Positions 47,758 through 56,654 of a stretch of 64,000 nt of DNA are shown piece by piece. Below the pieces are notes generated by a model. It did not search any database and was not told where the DNA came from. It saw only the letters and a program-made list of their open reading frames with translations. A program made the position numbers and the translations under genes. Each line of letters begins with the position of its first letter. Positions within the stretch are counted from its first letter, which is position 1. The DNA is from Murdochiella vaginalis (GTDB lineage Bacteria; Bacillota; Clostridia; Tissierellales; Peptoniphilaceae), in NCBI RefSeq assembly GCF_900119705.1, contig NZ_LT632322.1, positions 1,426,001 to 1,490,000 of the forward strand, given 5' to 3'.

Positions 47758-48401
47758 ATTTAGTCATTGTGGATGATGATCCCATTGTCGTCGAAAGTCT
47801 TCGTCTCATCATTGAAGGCGGCTCAAAAAGCTATCCCGAGGCCATTACGGTGGTCGGAACGGGAAACAGCGGGGAGGATGCTGTAGAGCTCTATGCAAAA
47901 ACCCATCCGGACATTTTGCTTCTGGACATTCGTATGGAAGGCATGAACGGACTCGATGCAGCGAAAGAAATTTTGCGCCAGGACCCCCATGCGCCGATTT
48001 TATTTCTCACGACGTTTCTGGATGAGGACTATATTGTGGAAGCGCTTCGCCTCGGCGCACGCGGCTATTTGCGAAAGTCCGGCGTGGAGTCCCTTCTTCC
48101 CTCTCTCTACGCCGTGCAAAACGGGCATCACGTCTATGGCGATGAAATTGTAGAAAAATTACCGCACCTGCTTCAACGTCCTCACCAAGCCGCCAACGAT
48201 CCGTTTGCCGCGCTAAAGGAGGACGAATGGAATATCGTGCGTTTGGTCTCCGAAGGAAAAAGCAATAAAGAAATTGCGGATGCCCTTCACTTCTCGGAAG
48301 GAACCATCCGCAATTATCTCAGTTTAATTATGGAAAAATGTCAGGTGCAGGGGCGCACGCAACTGGCCATTGCCTTTTACAAGGCCGGCCACATTCATTA
48401 G
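47754..48401 (+). CDS. NarL/FixJ-family response regulator
   Basis: Regulator of 215 residues. Receiver domain with the acidic pocket VDDDP and phospho-acceptor Asp58 (LLLDIRM), then a LuxR-type helix-turn-helix (about 150-210; LVSEGKSNKEIADALHFSEGTIRNYLSLIMEK). Partner of the preceding kinase. The TGTCAT repeats at 46541-46568 are the likely target, giving control of the divergent exporter and perhaps autoregulation. Confidence 0.95.
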   Translation: MNLVIVDDDPIVVESLRLIIEGGSKSYPEAITVVGTGNSGEDAVELYAKTHPDILLLDIRMEGMNGLDAAKEILRQDPHAPILFLTTFLDEDYIVEALRLGARGYLRKSGVESLLPSLYAVQNGHHVYGDEIVEKLPHLLQRPHQAANDPFAALKEDEWNIVRLVSEGKSNKEIADALHFSEGTIRNYLSLIMEKCQVQGRTQLAIAFYKAGHIH

Positions 48402-48488
48402 CCTATGTTAGGGCGCCAAATAGCCGCTCCCTGCGTCTTTCGCCGCGTGGACACGCTTAGCCATGCGCTACCTTCTTTTCGATGACGC

Positions 48489-49115
48489 TTAGTCTATCGT
48501 AATGTCCTCAAACAGATCCGGCAACAGCTCCCGGAACTTCGGCAACAGAAGGCGAACGATCTCACGAATTTGCGGATGCGCCGCTTTGGAGCCGCGCAGG
48601 CGCAGGAAATGGCGCCATTCCCGCATATTCATCGTTACGACGATTTCCGTTTTTAGGCTGTTCGGCAAAATGCTGCGCGCTTCTTCCGGTGTCGCACCGG
48701 CTTCAATCAAAGCAAAATAGCCTTTCTCAATGGAAGCCATTTGTTCTTTCCATAGGGTGTAGCAAGTGTCGCCCTCATTCCAGAACAGTGGTTTGATGAA
48801 GGTAAGCTCGTTTCCAAACTTATCTTTGGTGTAATTGCAGTAGCGCGTGCTTTCCTGGCTGTAGCTGGCAATGCGATGACGAACGATTTCATGCGTCACG
48901 CCGCGGTCACAGATGATTTTCACACTGAGCTTTTCGTGTTCGATCACGCTCTCATGCCCGCTTTGTACCAAACGGCGCAGAAACGGTCCCGCCGTATTTT
49001 CTTTGATATTCGCTTCGCTTTTGTAGCAAACGCGCCCTGCCGCTTCCATATTGCGCAGCATCTGACGGGGATCCGGATTTCCCAGAATCTCTATGGACGG
49101 AGGAATAATCTGCAT
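48489..49115 (-). CDS. thyX: flavin-dependent thymidylate synthase
   Basis: Makes dTMP from dUMP using methylene-tetrahydrofolate and FAD. The 208 residues include the ThyX motif RHRIASYSQESTRY at residues 79-92. C-terminal blocks LRGSKAAHPQIRE fit the family. The ATG follows AAAAGGAG. It sits 39 nt after the oadG-like gene on the same strand, possibly cotranscribed by chance. Confidence 0.96.
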   Translation of the reverse strand: MQIIPPSIEILGNPDPRQMLRNMEAAGRVCYKSEANIKENTAGPFLRRLVQSGHESVIEHEKLSVKIICDRGVTHEIVRHRIASYSQESTRYCNYTKDKFGNELTFIKPLFWNEGDTCYTLWKEQMASIEKGYFALIEAGATPEEARSILPNSLKTEIVVTMNMREWRHFLRLRGSKAAHPQIREIVRLLLPKFRELLPDLFEDITID

Positions 49116-49154
49116 CAGTATCTCCTTTTCGAGCTCTCTGGCAATAGCTTTCGT

Positions 49155-49439
49155 TTACAGTTCACGGCAGGAGAGAACACGCACATCGCCTTTTGCTCTC
49201 TCTTGCGCCACGCAGGAGGCTGTGAGCATGGCAATCATGCGACCGTCCAAGGCCGATTTTGCGGCAGCCTTTGCAGCGGCCGGCGCTTTTTTAGCCGGCT
49301 TTTTCGGCGCTTCTTCTTCGCCGCCCGGAATATACTTCAACAAGCTGATAATAGCCGTTAGCAAAATCAGGATGAGAAATACAATGAGCATCGAAAACGC
49401 GCTGACGAAAAGGGCATCGCTTAAACCAAATGGATTCAT
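49155..49439 (-). CDS. OadG-like gamma subunit of a sodium-pump decarboxylase
   Basis: Small membrane protein of 94 residues: one N-terminal helix (about 10-34; FSMLIVFLILILLTAIISLL), an Ala/Lys/Pro-rich linker and a short C-terminal segment (DGRMIAMLTASCVAQERAKGDVRVLS). This is the OadG/MmdD layout; such subunits anchor and assemble biotin-dependent Na+-translocating decarboxylases. It lies 134 nt after the carboxyltransferase gene. The beta subunit and a biotin carrier are not adjacent. Confidence 0.8.
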   Translation of the reverse strand: MNPFGLSDALFVSAFSMLIVFLILILLTAIISLLKYIPGGEEEAPKKPAKKAPAAAKAAAKSALDGRMIAMLTASCVAQERAKGDVRVLSCREL

Positions 49440-49573
49440 AATACGTCCTTCCTTAGTTTTTGCGCAAAATGGTAGCGAATGAGCGCTCCTTCGCGCATAG
49501 CTTTAAATCGACATGTTCACCGGTTCTTGCCGATGAGAAATCGGTATTGTTTTACCTGTTATTTTATTCTATC

Positions 49574-51133
49574 CTATTTCCCCTCGGGAAGAAACATCTC
49601 GAAGCATTCCGCTCCGCCACCGGAGGACAAATGGGCGGCTACCGCCATAACAGCCACTTTTTCTAGCGTAACGGATTCGCTATTCGATGTCGTCGCTGCC
49701 TGTGTTGCTGCAGCGGCCGCTGCCGCTTTTTCCTGTTTGGCTTTCTCCTCCGCTTCTGCTTTGGCTTTGGCCGCAGCTTCTTCCTCTTTCCAGGCTCCGG
49801 TCAGCAAAGACTCCACCTGTTGCGGGAACAGAATATAGGCAATAACTTCTTCTTCGGCCGCTTCACGTCCCAACGCTTTTTCCAGTTTTTTCTTCTCGTC
49901 TTCATAGATAAACGGAAGATCATCCGGGTCGGTCGGCTTTTTCGGCTCGATGCCTTTCAAAACCTTGGCCACCACCTCGGGGTCTTTCTCAGCCGGCGAG
50001 CGTCCATAAAAGCCTTGCACATAATCTTTAATCTCCTTCGGCACCATTTTATAGCGTTCGCCGAAGAGCACGTTCATGACGGCCTGTGTTCCTACCATTT
50101 GGGAAAGCGGCGTGACCAGCGGCGGATAACCCATATCTTTTCGCACATTTGGCACCTCTTTAAGAACATCATTAAAGCGATGGCCTTGCTTCTGGCCTTC
50201 CAATTGGCTTAAAAGATTGGAGAGCATGCCGCCCGGAACCTGATAGGTCAAGATCTTGGGATTCGGTACCAGGGAGCGTGCACGCATGTCCCCGGAAGCA
50301 ATGTATTTCGAAGCCAGACGATCGGCAATCTCGTAGGCTTCGCTGAGGGCTTCGCGATCAATGTTAACCTCGCGCCCTGCAAGCTTGGCCACTTCGAGAA
50401 GCGTCTCATCTGCCAAGTGGGATGTTCCGCCGGAGAAGGGAGAAATGCAGCCATCCACAATATCCACCCCGGCCTTCATGGCCTCCAGCATGACCAATGC
50501 GGTCGCGTTGCCGGTGGTGTGGGTGTGCAAATCGATGGGCACATCCACCGCTTTTTTCAGCGCCGAAACCAGCTCATAGGCATTTTGCGGCGTGCAGATA
50601 CCGGCCATATCCTTGATACAGATGGAGTCTGCACCCATGTCGACAAATTCTTTCGCCAGCTTGACGTAGTACTCATTGTTGTGCACCGGGCTTACGGTGT
50701 AAGCGATGGCCCCTTGTAGATGACCATGATGCTTTTTGACAAAGCGAAACGCATTCTTGAGATTATTGGTATCATTCAGGGCATCGAAGCAACGAATGAC
50801 ATCAATGCCGTTTTCGATGGTCAAACGAATGAAACGCTCCAGCGTATCATTGTCATAATGGCGATAGCCTACGATGTTTTGCCCACGCAGAAGCATCGAG
50901 AGCTTGGTGTTCTTTGCCGCCTGACGAATTTCGCGCAGATTCTCCCATGCACTTTGATGCAAAAAGCGAAATGCAGAGTCAAACGTTGCCCCGCCCCAAA
51001 CTTCCATCGAATGGAAGCCCACTTTGTCCAACGCTTTCGCCAAGGTAATGATGTCTTCGCGCTGCATGCGCGTGGCCAGTAGCGACTGATTGCCATCTCG
51101 AACCGTTAAATCTTGAATAAACACTTCGCTCAT
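49574..51133 (-). CDS. oxaloacetate decarboxylase alpha / pyruvate carboxyltransferase subunit
   Basis: Carboxyltransferase of 519 residues. A TIM-barrel domain has LTVRDGNQSLLATRM near the N-terminus, the active-site lysine in CIKDMAG and metal ligands in DLHTHTTG. A conserved C-terminal PYC_OADA domain (RYKMVPKEIKDYVQGFYGRSP) follows. Then comes an Ala/Glu/Lys-rich linker (about 450-485), which in relatives leads to a biotinyl domain; here there is no MKM biotin site, only 35 residues (VTLEKVAVMAVAAHLSS). Biotin would need a separate carrier protein. With OadG it suggests a Na+-pumping decarboxylase. The start follows GAGAGGA. Confidence 0.9.
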   Translation of the reverse strand: MSEVFIQDLTVRDGNQSLLATRMQREDIITLAKALDKVGFHSMEVWGGATFDSAFRFLHQSAWENLREIRQAAKNTKLSMLLRGQNIVGYRHYDNDTLERFIRLTIENGIDVIRCFDALNDTNNLKNAFRFVKKHHGHLQGAIAYTVSPVHNNEYYVKLAKEFVDMGADSICIKDMAGICTPQNAYELVSALKKAVDVPIDLHTHTTGNATALVMLEAMKAGVDIVDGCISPFSGGTSHLADETLLEVAKLAGREVNIDREALSEAYEIADRLASKYIASGDMRARSLVPNPKILTYQVPGGMLSNLLSQLEGQKQGHRFNDVLKEVPNVRKDMGYPPLVTPLSQMVGTQAVMNVLFGERYKMVPKEIKDYVQGFYGRSPAEKDPEVVAKVLKGIEPKKPTDPDDLPFIYEDEKKKLEKALGREAAEEEVIAYILFPQQVESLLTGAWKEEEAAAKAKAEAEEKAKQEKAAAAAAATQAATTSNSESVTLEKVAVMAVAAHLSSGGGAECFEMFLPEGK

Positions 51134-51174
51134 TTTATGTCCTCTCTGTCCATCCGTGTCGACTCACTGCCCTT

Positions 51175-51180
51175 ATTATA
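51175..51180 (-). promoter_or_regulatory. -10 of the oadA-like gene
   Basis: Perfect TATAAT on the minus strand 42 nt before the start; the -35 is weak. Confidence 0.4.
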
Positions 51181-51257
51181 GTGAATATTGATGAAAAGGG
51201 AAAATGTTTGTGTGGCTTTTCGTGAAGTCTTATTTTTCTCTTCGCGACGGATTATTT

Positions 51258-51287
51258 TTGCCGTTCCTAAAGAAATAAGTGTATACT
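51258..51287 (+). promoter_or_regulatory. toxin-antitoxin promoter
   Basis: Plus strand TTGCCG, 18 nt, TATACT. Directly after it TATCT and AGATA form an inverted repeat around 12 nt, a possible autorepression site for the antitoxin. Confidence 0.6.
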
Positions 51288-51320
51288 ATCTTTAGATTTT
51301 CCAGATAAGGAGGTTCCCAA

Positions 51321-51593
51321 ATGCCCAATATCAAAACCAGTACGGATTTACGTAACAACTATAATGAAATTTCTTCTTTCTGTCACGAATCTGACGAACC
51401 GCTTTTTATTACAAAAAACGGGCGCGGTGATTTAGCGGTAATGAGCATTGATTTTTATAACCGGATGATGGGAAGATATGAGCTTTATCAGCTGCTTGAG
51501 CAAAGTGAAGCCGATTTTGCGCAGGATCGCACCATGTCCTTTGCAGACTCCCTGAAAAGTGTCAGAGAAAGTTTGGAAAATGGAACACTATGA
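51321..51593 (+). CDS. Phd/YefM-type antitoxin
   Basis: Protein of 90 residues with the Phd/YefM N-terminal fold (IKTSTDLRNNYNEISSFCHESDEPLFITKNGRGDLAVMS) that binds DNA and represses its own operon. A variable acidic C-terminal part should wrap the toxin. The ATG follows AAGGAGG. It overlaps the toxin gene by 14 bp, so the antitoxin is made first. Confidence 0.93.
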   Translation: MPNIKTSTDLRNNYNEISSFCHESDEPLFITKNGRGDLAVMSIDFYNRMMGRYELYQLLEQSEADFAQDRTMSFADSLKSVRESLENGTL

Positions 51594-51894
51594 AGTTCTC
51601 GTTTCCGAATCCTTTCATCGAGATCTGACCAACATTGTGTACTACCTTGCTCATCAATTGGATGCGCCTCTTGCCGCTTCCTCTTTTTTGGCAAATGTGG
51701 AGAAAACCGTGGAAAGCCTCTCGTTTATGCCTTATCGATTTTCCCTCGTAGATGACGCGTATCTTCGTCCCAAAGGCTTTCGAAAATGCGTAATCAAGAA
51801 CTATCTTCTTTTCTATCGAATCCGGGAAGAAGACAAAACGATAGCAATTCACCGTCTTCTCCATACCAAACAAAACTGGTTACAAATTTTATGA
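51580..51894 (+). CDS. RelE/ParE-family toxin
   Basis: Protein of 104 residues with the RelE/ParE fold: VLVSESFHRDLTNIVYYLAHQL at the N-terminus, FMPYRFSLVDD in the middle and the strand-forming FRKCVIKNYLLFYRI followed by IHRLLHTKQNW. Members either cut ribosome-bound mRNA or block gyrase; which applies is not clear, though the family here resembles plasmid-stabilisation ParE-like proteins. The ATG at 51580 has GGAAA upstream and relies on coupling with the antitoxin. Confidence 0.9.
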   Translation: MEHYEVLVSESFHRDLTNIVYYLAHQLDAPLAASSFLANVEKTVESLSFMPYRFSLVDDAYLRPKGFRKCVIKNYLLFYRIREEDKTIAIHRLLHTKQNWLQIL

Positions 51895-51940
51895 TTTTCT
51901 CTGCCGATCTTTAGTTTTCAAAAAGCGAGAGGAGCTTTTT

Positions 51941-53584
51941 ATGCGTTCCAAACGGATTGAATCGCTGTTAAAGGAATTTATGGCCTTGCCTACCGTAACG
52001 GGCACCGCCGACGAAAAGTTGGCTTTGCCGTTTTATCGCACGTTTTTTTCGTCACTTCCCTATTTTCAGAAAAATGCAACGCATTGGGGAACCTTTCCCT
52101 GCTCGGAGGATCGTCTTAATCGCGAAATCGCCTGGGGCTTGGTGCGAGGGAAAACTACGCGAACCGTCGTTCTTATTCATCACATGGATGTCGTAGATGT
52201 GGAGGCCTTTGGGGATGCGCAGGCTCTTGCCTATCGTCCGGACGGTGTAAAACCTCTTTTTCGGGAGGGCGCAATTCCCGTCGATGATGACGTACGAGCC
52301 GATTTGCAGGGAGATACCTGGATTTTCGGGCGCGGCACCTGCGATATGAAAGGCGGTGCTGCCATTCAACTGACGCTGCTCGAGGAATGGGCGCAAAAGG
52401 CAAGTAAAGGAGAGTTGCCGGAAGGCAGCCTTCTCGTAATCGGTGTACCGGATGAAGAAACGGGCTCCGCCGGTATGCGTGCGGCTGCGTCCCTTTTTGC
52501 GAAACTGGAAGAACAATTCGGTTTGCAGTACATACTGATGATCGATTCGGAGCCGCATCATCGTTCCTCTCCGGATACAAGGGTGATTCATGACGGCAGC
52601 ATCGGCAAGATGATGCCCGTTGTTTTGGCACGGGGCAAAAGCGTCCATTTAGGCGATGTGTATTCCGGTCTCAACCCGATTCATCTGATGAGCGCTCTGG
52701 TGCGACAAACGGAACTTTGGCCCGCCATGGTGGAACATCGCGGCAACGCCACCACGCCGGGTGCTACCTGGTTGGGGCTCCGTGATCGGCGAAAAGCCTA
52801 CAACGTGTCCTTGCCGGAATTGGCCGGAGGCTATCTGAATGTGCTTACGCTTACGCGCACGCCGCAGGAGATCCTCTCGGCGATTTGTCGAGAAGCAGCC
52901 ATTGCGGGAGCAAAAGTGTTAGCAGATCGCAAAGGAAGCTATCTGCCCTATCGGCAGGAAACGCCCTTTGCTCCGGACGAACCCGCTCCTCTTTCGGTGC
53001 AGGTGTTGACTGTACAGGCGCTGAAAACGGCATTGCAAGAACAGAACGTGGACATTGCCTCGCTGGAAAAACCTATTGCGGAAAAAGTAAAAAATGGCGA
53101 TCTCGATTTTCGGGAAGGCGCGCTGCAACTGATGGAGACCTATCTTCGCCATTGGCAGAGCGAGGATCCCTGCTTTTTGATCGGTTTGGCCGCGCCCTAC
53201 TATCCGCCGGTGAACAACGCTGATCTGGCAAGTCGAAACGCTACGGATGCTCTCGTTGCCGAACTGTCCCGCTTTGTTACGACACATTTCGATCAAACGC
53301 TCTACGTCGATAATTATTTTCGCGGAATTTGCGATCTCTCCTATGCGATGTTTACAGCCGATCCGGCGACAATTTCTTTCGTGGAACACAATGTCCTGTT
53401 CTGGAATCAAGGATATTCCATTCCGCTGGATGCGATCCGTCGTTATACCATGCCAGTTTTAAACATCGGACCCTGGGGAAAAGATCTGCATACGATCCGC
53501 GAGCGGGTGCATAGGGAAGACTTAACCATAAAAACGCCCGCTCTTATGGAGGAAGCCATCGAGCAGGCGTGGGAAAAGCTATAG
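51941..53584 (+). CDS. RocB-like M20-family peptidase
   Basis: Metallopeptidase of 547 residues related to arginine-utilisation protein RocB. The M20 motifs are present: HHMDVVD (metal His/Asp), DTWIFGRGTCDMKGG (metal Asp), and VPDEETGSAG (catalytic/metal Glu). There is no signal peptide. RocB's own substrate is not established; a role in intracellular peptide or amino-acid derivative hydrolysis is likely and fits an amino-acid fermenter. The ATG follows GAGAGGAG. Its stop overlaps the convergent phosphorylase gene by 6 bp. Confidence 0.9.
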   Translation: MRSKRIESLLKEFMALPTVTGTADEKLALPFYRTFFSSLPYFQKNATHWGTFPCSEDRLNREIAWGLVRGKTTRTVVLIHHMDVVDVEAFGDAQALAYRPDGVKPLFREGAIPVDDDVRADLQGDTWIFGRGTCDMKGGAAIQLTLLEEWAQKASKGELPEGSLLVIGVPDEETGSAGMRAAASLFAKLEEQFGLQYILMIDSEPHHRSSPDTRVIHDGSIGKMMPVVLARGKSVHLGDVYSGLNPIHLMSALVRQTELWPAMVEHRGNATTPGATWLGLRDRRKAYNVSLPELAGGYLNVLTLTRTPQEILSAICREAAIAGAKVLADRKGSYLPYRQETPFAPDEPAPLSVQVLTVQALKTALQEQNVDIASLEKPIAEKVKNGDLDFREGALQLMETYLRHWQSEDPCFLIGLAAPYYPPVNNADLASRNATDALVAELSRFVTTHFDQTLYVDNYFRGICDLSYAMFTADPATISFVEHNVLFWNQGYSIPLDAIRRYTMPVLNIGPWGKDLHTIRERVHREDLTIKTPALMEEAIEQAWEKL

Positions 53585-54397
53585 TGCCACAAAGCCGCGA
53601 AGCATCGCTTGAAAGCGTGTAGCCGCCTTCTTTCCCTCTTCAATGACTTCCTCTTCGCTGAGTTTTTCGGCACCGACGCCGGCGGCGAGATTGGTGGCCA
53701 GCGAAACGCCCACCAGGCGCACACCCATGTGGTGCGCGGCAACGGCTTCAATAACTGTCGACATGCCCACCATATCCGCGCCGAGAGTGGCTGCCATGCG
53801 GATTTCAGCCGGCGTCTCATAGGCAGGCCCCGTAAACTGCATATACACCCCGTCATGCAGCGTACAGCCGGCAGTCTCGCCCGCACGGCGCATGCGTTCA
53901 CGCAATTCGCGATCGTAAACTTCGCTCATATCCGGAAAACGCACGCCCCAGGCTCTGACATTTTCGCCAAGAAGCGGCGACGGAACAAAGGATGAAATGT
54001 GATCCTTAATTAGGCAAAAATCCCCTACGTGATATGTCTTGTTCACCGCGCCTGCGGCATTCGTCAAAATCAACGACTCGATTCCAAGCGATGCCATCAG
54101 CCGAATGGGCAAAACGCAATCCGACACGGGATAGCCTTCATACAGGTGAATGCGCCCTTGCATCATCACCGTAGGTATACCTTCAAAACGACCAAAAACG
54201 AAACGTCCGACATGACCCGGAGCTGTTGTTGTTGGGAATCCATCAATTGATGCATACGGAACATAGATGGGATCTTCCATGGCCTCGGCCAGATCGCCCA
54301 AGCCGGAACCCAACACAATGCCTATGCGCGGCATCTCCTTCAGACACACACGAACCCGCTGTGTACAATGCTCGACTTTTTGCTGTATCGTATTCAT
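53579..54397 (-). CDS. purine nucleoside phosphorylase
   Basis: Splits purine nucleosides with phosphate into base and (deoxy)ribose-1-phosphate. The protein is 272 residues, the trimeric PunA/PNP-II type. Typical blocks are GIVLGSGLGDLAE (phosphate site), GRIHLYEGY, LTNAAGAVN and MQFTGPAYETPAEIRM with GMSTVIEAVAAHHMG. A Glu/Asn pair at the base site would favour guanosine/inosine. The start follows AAAGGAGG. It stands alone, converging on the M20 gene. Confidence 0.95.
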   Translation of the reverse strand: MNTIQQKVEHCTQRVRVCLKEMPRIGIVLGSGLGDLAEAMEDPIYVPYASIDGFPTTTAPGHVGRFVFGRFEGIPTVMMQGRIHLYEGYPVSDCVLPIRLMASLGIESLILTNAAGAVNKTYHVGDFCLIKDHISSFVPSPLLGENVRAWGVRFPDMSEVYDRELRERMRRAGETAGCTLHDGVYMQFTGPAYETPAEIRMAATLGADMVGMSTVIEAVAAHHMGVRLVGVSLATNLAAGVGAEKLSEEEVIEEGKKAATRFQAMLRGFVAL

Positions 54398-54572
54398 TTC
54401 CTGCCTCCTTTGCCCCTTTTTACAATTCCACGACGGGAATCATCATATTTTTCCCAACTCTTTTCGCTAAAATCACGTATCATAAGTATAGAAGAAAAAA
54501 TCCACGATCACCAGGCGAAGAAAAGGTGTTTTGCTTTCGCTCTGTTGGAAAATACCAAGGTAAGGGGTGCTT

Positions 54573-56654
54573 ATGAAACGAAGTGCTGCGTTTGTATTAC
54601 GCCATCGCATCGCCGTCCTCCTGTTGTTTGTCGTCCTGACGACGCTTTCCGCTTTCGCGGCAACAAAGGTTCCGGTGAACTACGATATGGCGGATTATCT
54701 TCCTGCCGGGGCGCCATCCGCCAAGGCGCTGCACACATTAAAAAAAGACTTCGATTTTTCCATGCCGAATGCCCGTGTTTCGTATCCGGTCGATTCTGTG
54801 CGCGAAGCGCTTACGATCAAAGCAAAGCTGCAAGCAGCCGATTGCGTTGACCAGGTGCTATGGCTCGATGACATGGTAGATATCCACACGCCTACGGAAC
54901 AGCTTGATCAGCGTACCGTAGAAACGTACCTGAAAGACGGTCGAGCCATGTTTCAAGTTTCTGCGGATACCGTCAAGGCCCGCGATTCCGTGAAATTTTT
55001 GCGTTCTGTGAAAGACGACTGCTGGATCTCCGGTCAGCTGATGGAATTGGCCAGTGCACAAAATGCCGTGAATACCGAAATTCAATCCATTACGCTGTTC
55101 ATCATCCCCATCGTCTTTGCCATTTTGCTCATCAGCACGTCGTCTTGGCTACAGCCGTTTCTGTTCTTATTGACCATTGGGGTGAGCGTATTGCTCAACC
55201 TCGGCTCAAACCTAATTCTGGGCAGTGTGTCATTCATCACCCAGGCCGTTTCCGGGGTCCTACAGCTGGCCGTATCCATGGATTACGCAATTTTCTTGCT
55301 CAACCGCTACAATATGAACCGAGCTGCCGGCATGGAGAATAAGGAAGCCATGGCGGCCGCCATTGTGCGTTCCTCGGTTGCGATCGCCTCTTCCGCCGCC
55401 ACCACCTTTTTCGGCTTCTTGGCGTTGCTCTTTATGCAATTTCGCATTGGTGCCGATCTTGGCATTGTGATGGCGAAGGGCATTGTCTTCTCGTTTTTAA
55501 CGGTACTCCTCTTCCTTCCGGCTCTTATTCTCGTGCTGCAACGTCCGCTGGATCGCTTAGCTCATCGCCCGCTGCTTCCGAATTTTCAACGCGTCGGCAA
55601 ATTGATTTATCGCAGGCGGTATCGTTTTGTTCTGCTGATCGCCATTATCCTTGTTCCGGCGTTTTTAGCGGCACAGAATAATGCCTTTGTCTATGGAATG
55701 GGAAACTATCCGAAGGGAAGTGCCGCCGAACATGATGTGCAAGCCATCGATACGCATTTCGGACAGCAACAACAAATCTCCCTTTTAGTACCACGAGGCG
55801 ATTTGCAGAAAGAACAACGGTTGCAAAACAAGCTCGAAAGAATCGGGCCGATCGATACCGTCATGTCCTATGTTTCCATGGCCGATGCCGCAATCCCTCA
55901 GGAGGTTGTGTCAAGAAAAGGACTGGATCTTCTGGTTTCACCGAATTACAGCCATTTCATTTTGAATGCAAACATGGCACGAGAAGGAAAGATCGCCTTT
56001 GCGACGGTGGCGGAAATTCGTGATGCTGCAAAAGAACTATATGGCGATACGATACAAATGACCGGCTATCCGGTGGTAACGGACGATATGCGCGCAACGG
56101 TGCGTTCCGATAACCTCATTGTGAACGGACTCGCAGTACTTACGATCGCCCTGACCATTGCAATCGCCTTCCGCTCACTCTTCCTGCCTATTCTTCTGGT
56201 GATGACCATTGAAGTCGCCATCTGGCTCAATCTCTCTGTGCCCTATTTCACGGGATCACCGTTAAGTTATATCGGCTTTCTCATCATTTCCACCGTACAG
56301 CTTGGTTCCACTGTGGATTATGCCATCCTGTACACGGAACATTACTGCGATCATCGTACGCGACGCAATCGTCGTGAAACGCTGGACTTGGCGGCTCGGG
56401 AAACCATTCCCTCGCTTTTACCTCCGGCAATGATTTTGACCTGTTCCGGGCTGGTTCTCTATCTCACCTCTTCCCTGACGATTGTCAGCGAGCTCGGTGA
56501 AGTCCTTGCCCGTGGCGCAGCACTTTCTCTGCTCATGGTCATTTTCGTTTTGCCGGGATTGCTCTTTGTCTTTGATCGTCTTGTGGAACGCACGTCATTC
56601 GGTCGCCATTTTATGGCGGATCATCAAAATGCTTTTACGAAGGAGGAGCTATGA
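54573..56654 (+). CDS. MMPL/RND-family transporter
   Basis: Transporter of 693 residues with two repeats of one helix, a large extracytoplasmic loop and five helices. The first repeat contains SMDYAIFLLNRYN, the second STVDYAILYTEHY, the conserved Asp-Tyr pairs of the MMPL proton-relay helix. Family members export lipids or hydrophobic compounds. The ATG at 54573 follows AAGGGG. The stop overlaps the next start by 4 bp (ATGA), so the two proteins are probably made in balance and work together. Confidence 0.93.
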   Translation: MKRSAAFVLRHRIAVLLLFVVLTTLSAFAATKVPVNYDMADYLPAGAPSAKALHTLKKDFDFSMPNARVSYPVDSVREALTIKAKLQAADCVDQVLWLDDMVDIHTPTEQLDQRTVETYLKDGRAMFQVSADTVKARDSVKFLRSVKDDCWISGQLMELASAQNAVNTEIQSITLFIIPIVFAILLISTSSWLQPFLFLLTIGVSVLLNLGSNLILGSVSFITQAVSGVLQLAVSMDYAIFLLNRYNMNRAAGMENKEAMAAAIVRSSVAIASSAATTFFGFLALLFMQFRIGADLGIVMAKGIVFSFLTVLLFLPALILVLQRPLDRLAHRPLLPNFQRVGKLIYRRRYRFVLLIAIILVPAFLAAQNNAFVYGMGNYPKGSAAEHDVQAIDTHFGQQQQISLLVPRGDLQKEQRLQNKLERIGPIDTVMSYVSMADAAIPQEVVSRKGLDLLVSPNYSHFILNANMAREGKIAFATVAEIRDAAKELYGDTIQMTGYPVVTDDMRATVRSDNLIVNGLAVLTIALTIAIAFRSLFLPILLVMTIEVAIWLNLSVPYFTGSPLSYIGFLIISTVQLGSTVDYAILYTEHYCDHRTRRNRRETLDLAARETIPSLLPPAMILTCSGLVLYLTSSLTIVSELGEVLARGAALSLLMVIFVLPGLLFVFDRLVERTSFGRHFMADHQNAFTKEEL

